64,000 nucleotides of DNA from Hymenobacter cheonanensis (GTDB taxonomy: Bacteria; Bacteroidota; Bacteroidia; Cytophagales; Hymenobacteraceae), in assembly GCF_030581075.1 (NCBI RefSeq), contig NZ_JAUQSW010000004.1, positions 124,001 through 188,000 of the forward strand, read 5' to 3'. The notes under the pieces are model-generated. The model was not told the origin of the DNA. It searched no databases and worked only from the letters and a program-made list of their open reading frames with translations. Positions 24,608-32,426 of this stretch are shown piece by piece. Position 1 is the first letter of the stretch. Each line of letters begins with the position of its first letter. A program made the translations under genes and the position numbers.

Positions 24608-26509
24608 CTAGTACAGCACCCGAAACTTGATGGTGTGCTCGACCTCGCGTAGAGCCTGAATCACGTCCTGGTCGTACTGGCGGTCGATGTCGGTGATTAC
24701 GTAGCCAATCAACTCATTGGTTTTCAAGTACTGACCTAGAATGTTGACGTGGTGCTGGGCCAGCACACTGTTGATTTTGGCCAGCACGCCGGGCACGTTG
24801 GCGTGGATGTGGATGAGGCGGTGCGCCTGCTGCGTGGGCAGCTGAATGTTGGGGAAATTGACGCTCTGCTGCGTGTTGCCCGAGTTGATGTACTCCATGA
24901 TGCGCTCGGGCACAAACTCGGCAATGTTACGCTGGGCCTCGGCCGTGCTGCCGCCGATGTGCGGCGTGAGCAGCACGTTGGACAGGCCGCGCAGTTCGCT
25001 CTCGAAGCGCTCGCTGTTGGTCTTAGGCTCGTAGGGAAACACGTCGATGGCCGCGCCGCCGAGGTGGCCGCTGCGCAGGGCGTCGGCCAGGGCCGGCACA
25101 TCTACCACGTGCCCCCGGGCGTTGTTGATGAACAGCGCGCCGGGCTTCATGAGGGCAAATTCTTTCGCGCCGAAGAAGTCCTGGTTTTCGGGGCGGCCGT
25201 CGATGTGCAGCGTCACAATGTCGGCCTGGGGCAGCAGCTCCTCCAGGCTCCTGGCCTTCACAGCGTTGCCGAGCTGGAGCTTCTCAGCCATGTCGTAGTA
25301 AATGACTTTCAGGCCCACGGCCTCGGCCACTACCGAGAGCTGCGCCCCGATGTTGCCGTAGCCAATGATACCCAGCGTTTTGCCCCGAATCTCGAACGAG
25401 CCGCTGGCCGATTTATCCCACTCGCCCTGGTGCATCTTGGGGTTCTTTTCCGGGATGCGGCGGGCTAGCACAATCAGCTCGGCCAGGGTCAGCTCCACCA
25501 CCGAGCGCGTGTTGCTGAACGGCGCGTTGAACACGGCTACGCCCCGGCGCATGGCCTCGGCCAGGTCAATCTGGTTGGTGCCGATGCAAAAGGCGCCGAT
25601 GCTAATGAGGCGGTTGGCGGCGGCCAGCACCTTGGCCGTGACCTGCGTTTTGGACCGGATGCCCAGGATGCTCACGCCCTCAATGCGGGCAATCAGCTCG
25701 TCCTCATCGAGGGCGCCCTTCACCTGCTCTACCTGGTAGCCTTCCTGGCGGAAAAGCTCGGCGGCGCGGGCGTCGGGGTTTTCGAGCAGCAGGACTTTGA
25801 TGCGGTTCTTGGGGTAGCTCAGGGTCATGGGTAATTTCAGCTGGTAGAGAAACTCGTCGAAAGTGGGCAGCACCTCGTCGGCGTGGGCCACCACGCTGGG
25901 GCGGCTCACATTTTCGGTATAGGCGTAGAAGCGGTGGGCTAGCCCGGCCTCGCGAATCTGGTAGTCGGTGTAGCCATCGCCGAGCACGTACACCGGCCCG
26001 TCGAGGTCGAGCAGCACGAGCTGGCGAATCTTGCCGCCGTCGCGGCTTAGCACATTGCTAGGGTCGCAGCCCGTGATGTTGCCCTCGGCATCGAAGGTGA
26101 AGGTATTGGCCAGCACGTGGCTGGCCGGAATGCCGAATTCAGCCACCACCGGCTCGATAAATTCGCGGAAGCCGCTGCTCACCACGTAGATGCGGTCGGC
26201 AAAGCGCCGAAAGAAGTCGCCGTTGCGCCGGATGCTGGCGCTCACCTTCGTTTGCAGGTGCGCCACCAGCGGGGCCAGGTGCCGCCGGTTGGCCCCTAGC
26301 AGCGCCAGCCGCTGGCTCAACGATTCCTGAAAGCCGATTTCGCCGGCCATACCACGGTCGGTGAGGGCCTTGATTTGGCCCACGCGCGCGGCGCGGTCGG
26401 GCTGCCCGGCCAGGGCAATATCGGCCAGCTCATCAAGGCCTTCAACCTGCGTGAACGTGGAGTCGAAGTCGAAAACGAGGTAGGGCAGGAGCGGGGCAGC
26501 GTCGGGCAT
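24608..26509 (-). CDS. serA: Phosphoserine phosphatase - phosphoglycerate dehydrogenase fusion (SerB-SerA)
   Basis: A 633-aa bifunctional enzyme of serine synthesis (ATG at 26509; an in-frame TTG lies three codons earlier). Residues ~8-225 are a HAD phosphatase of the SerB type: D14-F-D16-S-T motif I, VVSSG near 110, GGK near 158-160 and GDGYTD at 177-182. Residues ~235-555 are D-3-phosphoglycerate dehydrogenase: NAD-binding GYGNIG at 383-388, then ARGHVVDVPAL and TPHIGGSTAEAQ, whose His is the expected catalytic base. Residues ~560-633 form an ACT domain (HIHANVPGVLAKINSVLAQH), usually serine-sensing. Steps one and three of the pathway sit on one chain; serC is not in the window. The domains look intact, so both activities are likely. 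It is convergent with the lipoprotein gene. Confidence 0.93.
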   Translation of the reverse strand: MPDAAPLLPYLVFDFDSTFTQVEGLDELADIALAGQPDRAARVGQIKALTDRGMAGEIGFQESLSQRLALLGANRRHLAPLVAHLQTKVSASIRRNGDFFRRFADRIYVVSSGFREFIEPVVAEFGIPASHVLANTFTFDAEGNITGCDPSNVLSRDGGKIRQLVLLDLDGPVYVLGDGYTDYQIREAGLAHRFYAYTENVSRPSVVAHADEVLPTFDEFLYQLKLPMTLSYPKNRIKVLLLENPDARAAELFRQEGYQVEQVKGALDEDELIARIEGVSILGIRSKTQVTAKVLAAANRLISIGAFCIGTNQIDLAEAMRRGVAVFNAPFSNTRSVVELTLAELIVLARRIPEKNPKMHQGEWDKSASGSFEIRGKTLGIIGYGNIGAQLSVVAEAVGLKVIYYDMAEKLQLGNAVKARSLEELLPQADIVTLHIDGRPENQDFFGAKEFALMKPGALFINNARGHVVDVPALADALRSGHLGGAAIDVFPYEPKTNSERFESELRGLSNVLLTPHIGGSTAEAQRNIAEFVPERIMEYINSGNTQQSVNFPNIQLPTQQAHRLIHIHANVPGVLAKINSVLAQHHVNILGQYLKTNELIGYVITDIDRQYDQDVIQALREVEHTIKFRVLY

Positions 26510-26520
26510 GGAGTACAATG

Positions 26521-26608
26521 GTTACATAACCGTTACATAAGAAAACGGCAAATGCAGCAAATGAGGGTGGTTTTAAGGGCTGTCAGTTACATAACGGTTA
26601 CATAAGAA
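26521..26608. repeat. Direct repeat of 23 bp around the 3' end of the AlbA_2 gene
   Basis: GTTACATAACCGTTACATAA at 26521 and GTTACATAACGGTTACATAA at 26586 (each followed by GAA) differ at one base and are 42 bp apart. Each is itself a double GTTACATAA. The second copy abuts the stop of the AT-richer gene at 26609. This could be a trace of integration or tandem operator sites for serBA; I found no matching copy at the other end of that gene. Confidence 0.6.
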
Positions 26609-28063
26609 TCAGCTTAGTACTGGCACGTATCGAGTATGCTTCTTCGACTTATTATCTGGGTCATATGGCTTAATCAATCCGGCCTGCAAGGTATCCGCAA
26701 TGATGCGGGAAGCCATTGGATAATTTTTTTCCGCGATTCCCATTCGGTCTCGGAAAGATTGATTAGACATTGTTTCGCCATTGGCTGCTTTCAAGCAAGC
26801 ATGTTGATAGCAGGCACGTACCTTATCGCGGGGACTCATATCACGCAGGGGGCGAGGTCCATAAAGCACTGCCTGGGTGAAATTATCGCCTTTGATAAAG
26901 TCTGGGGCTGGCAAAAAATGTTTTTCACACTCCTCCACAATTCGGTCAATGCCGCTACCTCGTCGCTCGCAAAAACCCATTAAATGCATCGTGGCCGCAA
27001 TAGCTTCGTTACGACTAACTGGCACATGATTAAGGAATTGCAAAACGTTTATTAGTGGAATGCCTGGATTTGTGACTTCGATACGATTATCAAAAATCTC
27101 AATCATAGGTGAAGACCCAGGCGTGTCAAAGTCTTGATGAATAAGAGCATTAGCAAGTAGCTCCCGAATAGCTTTTGGTGGATAATCCGCCACCTGTATG
27201 CGATGTACAGCCCCAATTTCCTCGTGGGCGGGTAGCCTTTCATTCAGCCAGTTAAGTGCCGCTTCAAAGCCAAGGGCATAGCCCCGGTGACCAGTTTGCT
27301 CCTGCTTGGCACCCGTACGGCCAGTGCCTTCGTAAAAAATAACGCGCAGCCGCTTGTATTCTAGTCTTTCAAACTGTCGAAGGTCGCGGGCGAATAGGAC
27401 TGCGCCCAGATTCGTGATGTGAAGCAGCCCGTTTTCACGCACAATCACTTTGTCTATTACAAAGCGGGCAATAATATCCTGGGCGCTACCCGGCTTAGGA
27501 TGGTTAAATAACTGATAGTACCCTTCCCAATCCAATAAGCTTAGTACGTGCGATGGGCTGGCATCGGAAAAGGCGATACCTCGTTCAAAGATTGGTTGCG
27601 GTCGGCCTTGCCGCTCGATACGCTGCCGCTCATCTATATTGAGTGGCCCGATACTAGCGCCATCCCGCCCATAGTAGTGGCCTTTCCAAGTGGTAGGTTG
27701 ACCGCCAATAGCTGGTGGAATTTCGAACAAGACAAGGCGCTTGCCTTCCTGCATTATCTCATAGATACCTCGAAAAGTAAGGCGGTTGGACGTGTGGTCG
27801 GCAATCTCCTTATGCAGGTTTTGTAGTTTGGCCGCATCAGTTCGAAAAGCTGTGCCGACTACTTGTTGCGCGTCATTAATACCAAAAGCCAGCCAAGCTT
27901 CTGTTGCCTCTTTGAGGTTAGCTTCATTGCTCAACGCACTAAAATATTTGCCTAGCTTGTCAGAATCAAAGTTGTCATTGGCCTCCTTAAACTCGACTAA
28001 TTCCGACTCTCCTGGCATAGCCAGTAGTTTGCGCAATATCTCAGTCAGGTCGTAGGATGTCAT
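26609..28063 (-). CDS. AlbA_2 (Schlafen-type) DNA-binding / RecG-like ATPase-fold protein
   Basis: A 484-aa protein starting at the ATG at 28063 (an in-frame TTG lies three codons upstream). The N-terminal ~130 residues match the AlbA_2/Schlafen domain (ESELVEFKEAND..., then LAFGINDAQQVVGTA). The C-terminal half has the HATPase_c_4 pattern of so-called RecG C-terminal-like proteins: PPKAIRELLANALIHQDF, NRIEVTNPGIP and GFCERRGSGIDRIVEECE. A winged-helix-like tail follows (MSNQSFRDRMGIAEKNYPMASRIIADTL). Such proteins are usually annotated as putative transcriptional regulators or ATP-binding proteins and are frequent in mobile and defence regions. Base composition is clearly AT-richer than the neighbours, which suggests recent acquisition. 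A TAnnTTTG promoter lies 24 bp upstream. Confidence 0.85.
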   Translation of the reverse strand: MTSYDLTEILRKLLAMPGESELVEFKEANDNFDSDKLGKYFSALSNEANLKEATEAWLAFGINDAQQVVGTAFRTDAAKLQNLHKEIADHTSNRLTFRGIYEIMQEGKRLVLFEIPPAIGGQPTTWKGHYYGRDGASIGPLNIDERQRIERQGRPQPIFERGIAFSDASPSHVLSLLDWEGYYQLFNHPKPGSAQDIIARFVIDKVIVRENGLLHITNLGAVLFARDLRQFERLEYKRLRVIFYEGTGRTGAKQEQTGHRGYALGFEAALNWLNERLPAHEEIGAVHRIQVADYPPKAIRELLANALIHQDFDTPGSSPMIEIFDNRIEVTNPGIPLINVLQFLNHVPVSRNEAIAATMHLMGFCERRGSGIDRIVEECEKHFLPAPDFIKGDNFTQAVLYGPRPLRDMSPRDKVRACYQHACLKAANGETMSNQSFRDRMGIAEKNYPMASRIIADTLQAGLIKPYDPDNKSKKHTRYVPVLS

Positions 28064-28086
28064 TCTAAGCAATTAATTGAGAGAAT

Positions 28087-28094
28087 CAAAGGTA
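28087..28094 (-). promoter_or_regulatory. Bacteroidota -7 promoter element for the AlbA_2 gene
   Basis: CAAAGGTA on the plus strand is TACCTTTG on the minus strand, an exact TAnnTTTG match 24 bp upstream of the start at 28063. Confidence 0.6.
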
Positions 28095-28109
28095 GCAGCC
28101 ATCATGGCT

Positions 28110-28160
28110 GATAAAGTAAAGACCCAAAAGCGACAGCAGCTTTTGGGTCTTTACTTTATC
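28110..28160 (-). terminator. Strong hairpin after the epimerase gene
   Basis: A 22-bp perfect stem (GATAAAGTAAAGACCCAAAA.. / ..TTTTGGGTCTTTACTTTATC) with a 7-nt loop, in the 125 bp between the epimerase stop (28189) and the next start. It most likely ends the epimerase transcript; both strands end in A/T-rich arms, so it may work both ways. Confidence 0.8.
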
Positions 28161-28188
28161 GGTTAATTTGCTTACCTAGCCTATCTTG

Positions 28189-29094
28189 TTATCGCGACTT
28201 TGCCTCACGCCAGCTAAACTCGGGCTCGTAGCCCAGCATCCGCCGCGCTTTTTCAATCGAAAGCAGGGTTTCGTGCTCGCCCAACTCTTTTTTCACGGGC
28301 ACATTTGGCAGGTAGTTTTTCATCAGCTCGGCCGACGACTTTGACATCACGGTGTCGGCGTTGGCAATGATGAAGGGGTGCATGCCGGTGGCCTCCCACT
28401 CGATAGCCTTGCGGATGGCCTGGGCACCGTCGCGGGCGTCGATGTAGGCCCACATATTCCACTTGCGCTCCTCAGGGTCGTCGTCGTAGGCCGGGAATTT
28501 GGCGTAGTCGGCAGGCTCCATCACATTGCTGAAACGCAGGCCCACGAGCTTCAGGTCGGGCGTTTGGAGCACGAACTGGCGGGCCATGTCCTCCATCAGC
28601 ACCTTGGCCAGGGCGTAGGCACTTTTGGCGCGCAGCGGGTAGTCTTCGTCCACGGGCGCGTAGGGCTCGCCGCCCTCGAAGGGTTCGCCAAGCGTGGTTT
28701 CGCTGCTAGCCCAAATAACGTTGTGGATGCCCAGCCGGCGCGCGGCCTCAAACACGTTGTAGGTGCCCATGATGTTGTTTTGAAACAAATGGGCATCGGG
28801 ATACTGGCGCGGGGTAGGAAAGGCCGCCAGGTGCACCACAGCATCGAAAGCCTGGTTGCCCACGCCGGCGTGAATTTCCTTGCCCACGGAGGACAGTGCA
28901 TCGAGCGTCTGGCCGAAGTCGCTCAGGTCCGTAATCATGCTCGGAATGCCTTTCTCGGGCGCCACGGTGTCGATTACAAACACGTCGTAGCCGTGGGCCA
29001 GCAGGTCTTGCACGCACACCTTGCCGAGCTTGCCGGTGCCGCCGGTCACGGCCACGCGCTTTTTGGCGGTAGTTTTTTGTTGGGGGGAAGTCAT
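28189..29094 (-). CDS. NAD-dependent epimerase/dehydratase (extended SDR)
   Basis: A 301-aa cytoplasmic protein with the N-terminal NAD-binding motif TGGTGKLG (TGxxGxxG, residues ~18-25) and an acidic residue at the end of beta2 (VFVIDT), which favours NAD over NADP. The active-site tyrosine and lysine appear in SAYALAKVLMED (YxxxK). The pattern fits nucleotide-sugar epimerases and uronate-dehydrogenase-like enzymes, but the substrate is not determined. The C-terminal stretch KARRMLGYEPEFSWREA is typical of the class. A strong terminator hairpin follows its stop. No pathway partner is adjacent. Confidence 0.88.
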   Translation of the reverse strand: MTSPQQKTTAKKRVAVTGGTGKLGKVCVQDLLAHGYDVFVIDTVAPEKGIPSMITDLSDFGQTLDALSSVGKEIHAGVGNQAFDAVVHLAAFPTPRQYPDAHLFQNNIMGTYNVFEAARRLGIHNVIWASSETTLGEPFEGGEPYAPVDEDYPLRAKSAYALAKVLMEDMARQFVLQTPDLKLVGLRFSNVMEPADYAKFPAYDDDPEERKWNMWAYIDARDGAQAIRKAIEWEATGMHPFIIANADTVMSKSSAELMKNYLPNVPVKKELGEHETLLSIEKARRMLGYEPEFSWREAKSR

Positions 29095-29246
29095 GGGAAA
29101 AGAAGAAAAAGAAGGGCTGGCGCGGCCTGCCGGCCTAGCCCGGCAAGCTGCGCTTGGAGCTAATACGGCGCGGTGGGCGCGGCCGCCGTGTAGTATTCCG
29201 GCATTGTGGGGCTAGCCCGGCGGTAGGGGCCGGGGGTGGCGGGGCG

Positions 29247-29254
29247 TAACTTTG
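29247..29254 (+). promoter_or_regulatory. Bacteroidota -7 promoter element for the transglutaminase gene
   Basis: TAACTTTG is an exact TAnnTTTG match, 25 bp upstream of the ATG at 29280. Confidence 0.6.
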
Positions 29255-29279
29255 TGAGTCTTCACTAGTTCGGCTTTGT

Positions 29280-30278
29280 ATGAAACCACTGCTCCTCGCC
29301 GCTACCGCATTGCTGCTCACGGCCGCCGCCCCGGCCACCACCACGGTTGCGCCGCGCAGTCGCATTTTTCATTTGCTGTGCCGGGCCACGGTGCCGGTGC
29401 CCGCCGCCGGTACTAAAACCCTGGAGCTGTGGATGCCCGTGCCGCACGCCGACAAAAGCCAGGACATCCAGGACCTCAAAATTGAGGCTAGCGCGCCTTA
29501 CACCCTGGCCACCGACCAGTACGGCAACCAGATGCTGCACATCAAGCCGGCGGCCGTGCCCACGGCGCCGCTCGTGGTCACGCTCACGGCGCTCGTTACG
29601 CGGCGCGAGCACCTCAACCTGCGCGCCACCGACGACCACGCGCCCGTCGAAACCGAGGCCCGCGACCCCAACCTCAGCCGCTGGCTAGCCCCCGACCGCC
29701 TGGTGCCGCTCGATTTCAAAATCAAGGCCCAGGCCCAGGAAGTGGTGGATAAGGCCGGCGCCAAAACCGACCTGCAAAAGGCCCGCGCCATCTACGAGCA
29801 CGTGGTGAGCACCGTAACCTACGACAAAACCGGCCAGGGCTGGGGCCGCGGCGACATTTACTACGCCTGCGATGCGCGGCGCGGCAATTGTACTGATTTT
29901 CACGCAATTGTAATTGGCTACTGCCGGGCGCTGGGTATTCCGGCGCGTTTTAGCATTGGGCTGCCGTTGCCCGTGGGGCACGGCCAGGGCGAGATTAAAG
30001 GCTACCACTGCTGGGCCGAATTCTTCACCAAGCAAACCGGCTGGGTGCCCGTCGATGCCTCGGAGGCCGCCAAAAACCCCGATAAGCGCAACTACTTCTT
30101 CGGCGCCCACGACGAAAACCGCGTCGAGTTCACCCGCGGCCGCGACCTGACCCTGGTGCCCAAGCAGGCCGGCCCGCCGCTCAACTACTTCGTGTACCCT
30201 TATGCCGAGGCCGACGGCAAGCCGGTGGAAGACGTGGCCCGCACCTACACGTTTGAGGACCTGGTGGGCGGGAAGTAG
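29280..30278 (+). CDS. Exported transglutaminase-like protein
   Basis: A 332-aa protein with an N-terminal signal peptide (MKPLLLAATALLLTAAAPA), so periplasmic. The transglutaminase/protease-like core is visible: catalytic Cys in RRGNCTDFHAIVIGYCRALGIPARF, His in GYHCWAEFF and Asp in WVPVDASEA. In the family this Cys-His-Asp triad hydrolyses or transfers amide bonds. The N-terminal 150 residues form a beta-rich domain (ELWMPVPHADKSQDIQDLKI) commonly preceding such cores. A promoter motif lies 25 bp upstream and a palindromic repeat follows, so the gene is probably transcribed alone. It is not close in sequence to the transglutaminase at 49.5 kb, which lacks a signal peptide. Confidence 0.88.
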   Translation: MKPLLLAATALLLTAAAPATTTVAPRSRIFHLLCRATVPVPAAGTKTLELWMPVPHADKSQDIQDLKIEASAPYTLATDQYGNQMLHIKPAAVPTAPLVVTLTALVTRREHLNLRATDDHAPVETEARDPNLSRWLAPDRLVPLDFKIKAQAQEVVDKAGAKTDLQKARAIYEHVVSTVTYDKTGQGWGRGDIYYACDARRGNCTDFHAIVIGYCRALGIPARFSIGLPLPVGHGQGEIKGYHCWAEFFTKQTGWVPVDASEAAKNPDKRNYFFGAHDENRVEFTRGRDLTLVPKQAGPPLNYFVYPYAEADGKPVEDVARTYTFEDLVGGK

Positions 30279-30305
30279 TCATTTGGCCGTCGATTGTATC
30301 TGACG

Positions 30306-30400
30306 AAACGGCCGCCATGCTGAGCTTGCCGAAGCATCTCTACCGCTTTCTCCAACGGTGCGGTAGAGATGCTTCGGCAAGCTCAGCATGACGGCCGTTT
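30306..30400. repeat. Palindromic intergenic element, copy 3
   Basis: A 95-bp element with arms of about 38 bp (AAACGGCCGCCATGCTGAGC.. / ..GCTCAGCATGACGGCCGTTT, one mismatch). It shares the CATGCTGA...GAAGCATCTCTACCGC core with copies at 5184-5277 and 8446-8537. It lies 28 bp after the transglutaminase stop. Confidence 0.85.
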
Positions 30401-30476
30401 TGCTATTGGGTTCATTTAGTAGTAAGTATGTTAATTGACCAGCGCCGCAAACATTCGGCTCGCCGGGTGGTCTTAA

Positions 30477-30511
30477 AAAAGGCGCCGCCCCACCAAGCTG
30501 CGGCGCCTTTT
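30477..30511 (+). terminator. Terminator-like hairpin just upstream of the F420-reductase-like gene
   Basis: Perfect 12-bp stem AAAAGGCGCCGC / GCGGCGCCTTTT with an 11-nt loop, ending only 19 bp before the ATG at 30531. It could end transcription from the transglutaminase gene, or act within the leader of the following gene. Confidence 0.65.
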
Positions 30512-30530
30512 CTCCTTACCCTTTCCACAG

Positions 30531-31256
30531 ATGAACATTGGAATTATCGGCGCCGGCCACATCGGCAGCGCCCTGGCAGTGCGGCTCGTAAGCCTCGGCC
30601 ACTCGGTAAAAATCGCCAACTCGCGCGGCCCCGAAACGCTGGGCGACGTGGCCCAAAAAACCGGCGCTACGCCCGTTACGGCCAAGGAAGCTGCCCAGCA
30701 CGGCGACCTCATCGTGGTCACCATTCCGCTGATTAACATCCCTGACCTGCCCAAAGACCTGTTCGACGGCGTGCCCGCCAGCGTGCCGGTCATCGACACC
30801 AGCAACTACTACCCGCTGCTGCGCGATGGCCACCTGCGCGAGCTTGAAACCGGCACCCTCACCGAGAGCGAGTGGGTGCAGCAGCACCTGGGCCGCCCCG
30901 TGGTAAAGGTGTTCAACAACATCTACGCCGACCACCTGCAAAACAAGGGCCTGCCCGTAGGCGCGCCCGGCCGCATTGCCCTGCCCGTGGCCGGCGACGA
31001 CGAAGCCGCCAAGCGCAAGGTGATGGACCTGGTTGAAGAACTCGGCTTCGATGCTGTGGACGACGGTAGCCTGCACGAGTCGTGGCGCCAGCAGCCCGGC
31101 ACGCCCTCCTACGGTGCCGACTGGCCCGAAAACAAGCTGCGCGAGCACCTGCGCAGCCTCGGCCACGAGCGCACCGAGGAGCAGCACAAGGAGTTTCTGG
31201 CCAAGCACGCCGAAACTGAGAAGCAGATGGCCGCCCAGGGCATCAAGCTGAAATAA
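30531..31256 (+). CDS. NADPH-dependent F420 reductase-like oxidoreductase
   Basis: A 241-aa protein opening MNIGIIGAGHIGSALAVRLV, a Rossmann GxGxxG dinucleotide site, followed by KIANSRGPETL, whose Ser-Arg after beta2 suits NADP. The family (NADPH:F420 oxidoreductase, also annotated as NAD(P)-binding domain proteins) includes many bacterial members that cannot use F420, since Bacteroidota generally lack that cofactor. The true substrate is unknown. The C-terminal ~50 residues (HERTEEQHKEFLAKHAETEKQMAAQG) are a charged helix. A terminator-like hairpin lies just upstream and a bidirectional terminator just downstream, so it is a single-gene unit. Confidence 0.87.
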   Translation: MNIGIIGAGHIGSALAVRLVSLGHSVKIANSRGPETLGDVAQKTGATPVTAKEAAQHGDLIVVTIPLINIPDLPKDLFDGVPASVPVIDTSNYYPLLRDGHLRELETGTLTESEWVQQHLGRPVVKVFNNIYADHLQNKGLPVGAPGRIALPVAGDDEAAKRKVMDLVEELGFDAVDDGSLHESWRQQPGTPSYGADWPENKLREHLRSLGHERTEEQHKEFLAKHAETEKQMAAQGIKLK

Positions 31257-31296
31257 GGGCTAGCCCCCGCTCGCCCTGATAAAACCAACCAGCCAG

Positions 31297-31339
31297 AAAA
31301 AAGAGACGGCGCTGCCAGTGGCAGCGCCGTCTCTTTTTT
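31297..31339. terminator. Bidirectional terminator between convergent genes
   Basis: A 21-bp stem AAAAAAGAGACGGCGCTGCC.. / ..GGCAGCGCCGTCTCTTTTTT, T-tailed on both strands, between the stops at 31256 (+) and 31362 (-). Confidence 0.88.
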
Positions 31340-31361
31340 GAGTAGGATGAAGCGCGAGGGC

Positions 31362-32306
31362 CTAGCCCTGTAGCTCGGCTACATCGGCCGGGCTCAGCTG
31401 CACATCCATGGCCTTGGTCAGCTCCTGCACCTGCGCTACGCTGGTGCCGCTGGCAATGGGCGCCGTGATGCCGGGCGCCTGCATAAGCCACGCCAGGGCC
31501 ACCTGCGCCTGCGAAATGCCGTGGCGGTCGGCCACCGTATCGAGGGCTTTCAGAATTCTGAAGCCCTTGTCATTCAAGTACTTTTTACCAATGCCGGCGC
31601 CGCGCTGACTTTTCTTCAGGTCGTCCTCGCTGCGGTATTTGCCGGTGAGGAAGCCCGCCGCTAGCCCGAAATACGGAATCACGCCGATGCCGCTGGCCTG
31701 CACAATGGCCAGGTCGTCTTTCTCAAAAGCCTCGCGGTCGTAGAGGTTGTACTCGGGCTGCAGGCTTTCGTAGCGCGGTAGGCCGTTTTTAGCTGCATCG
31801 AGGGCCGCTTGCAGGCGCGCGGGCTTGAAGTTGCTGGCCCCGATGGCGCGCACCTTGCCTTCCTTGATAAGCTCGGCGTAGGCTTCGAGCGGCTCGGTTA
31901 CGGGCAGGCTTTCGTCGTCTTGGTGGCTCTGGTAGAGGTCGATGTAGTCGGTTTGGAGGCGCTTGAGTGAGGCCTCCACGGCCTGCTTGATGTAGGCTTT
32001 CGAGAGGCCTTTTTTGTCGGGCGCCAGCTCCATGCCCACTTTGGTGAAGATGAGCACATCGTCGCGGCGGCCACGCTGGGCCAGCCACTTGCCGATTACG
32101 GTTTCGGACTGCCCGCCGCCCTCGTGGCCGGGCACCCAGCGCGAGTACACGTCGGCCGTGTCGATGGCGTTGCCGCCGCCCGCCACAAAGGCGTCGAGCA
32201 CGGCGAAGGAAGTTGGTTCGTCGGCCGTCCAGCCAAATACGTTGCCGCCCAGCACCAGCGGGGCAAGGTGCAGGCTCGAGTGGCCTAGTTCACGATGAGT
32301 TGCCAT
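31362..32306 (-). CDS. Aldo/keto reductase
   Basis: A 314-aa NADP-dependent carbonyl reductase of the (beta/alpha)8-barrel aldo/keto reductase superfamily. The catalytic tetrad is visible: Asp and Tyr in AIDTADVYSRW, Lys in LIFTKVGME and His in DLYQSHQDD. The C-terminal cofactor-binding part (APGITAPIASGTSVAQVQELTKAM) is typical. The open frame extends to 32423, but similarity starts at MATHRELGHSSLHLAPLVLGG (ATG at 32306), the standard start. The physiological substrate is not evident and no pathway neighbours are present. It is convergent with the F420-reductase-like gene across a shared terminator. Confidence 0.92.
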   Translation of the reverse strand: MATHRELGHSSLHLAPLVLGGNVFGWTADEPTSFAVLDAFVAGGGNAIDTADVYSRWVPGHEGGGQSETVIGKWLAQRGRRDDVLIFTKVGMELAPDKKGLSKAYIKQAVEASLKRLQTDYIDLYQSHQDDESLPVTEPLEAYAELIKEGKVRAIGASNFKPARLQAALDAAKNGLPRYESLQPEYNLYDREAFEKDDLAIVQASGIGVIPYFGLAAGFLTGKYRSEDDLKKSQRGAGIGKKYLNDKGFRILKALDTVADRHGISQAQVALAWLMQAPGITAPIASGTSVAQVQELTKAMDVQLSPADVAELQG

Positions 32307-32327
32307 TTTTGTGGAAATAAGGAAGTG

Positions 32328-32363
32328 AAAGGCCGCGGCAGCGCGGGCGTTGCTGCGGCCTTT
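32328..32363 (-). terminator. Terminator after the lipoprotein gene at 32427
   Basis: Stem AAAGGCCGCGGCAGCG / CGTTGCTGCGGCCTTT with a 4-nt loop and two mismatches. It lies between the stop of the minus-strand lipoprotein gene (32427) and the aldo/keto reductase start. Confidence 0.65.
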
Positions 32364-32426
32364 GCGTTGTATAACCCCAAAAAAGCGGGCAGGTTGCCGG
32401 CTTATCAGTTCGGCATCGCTCAATCC

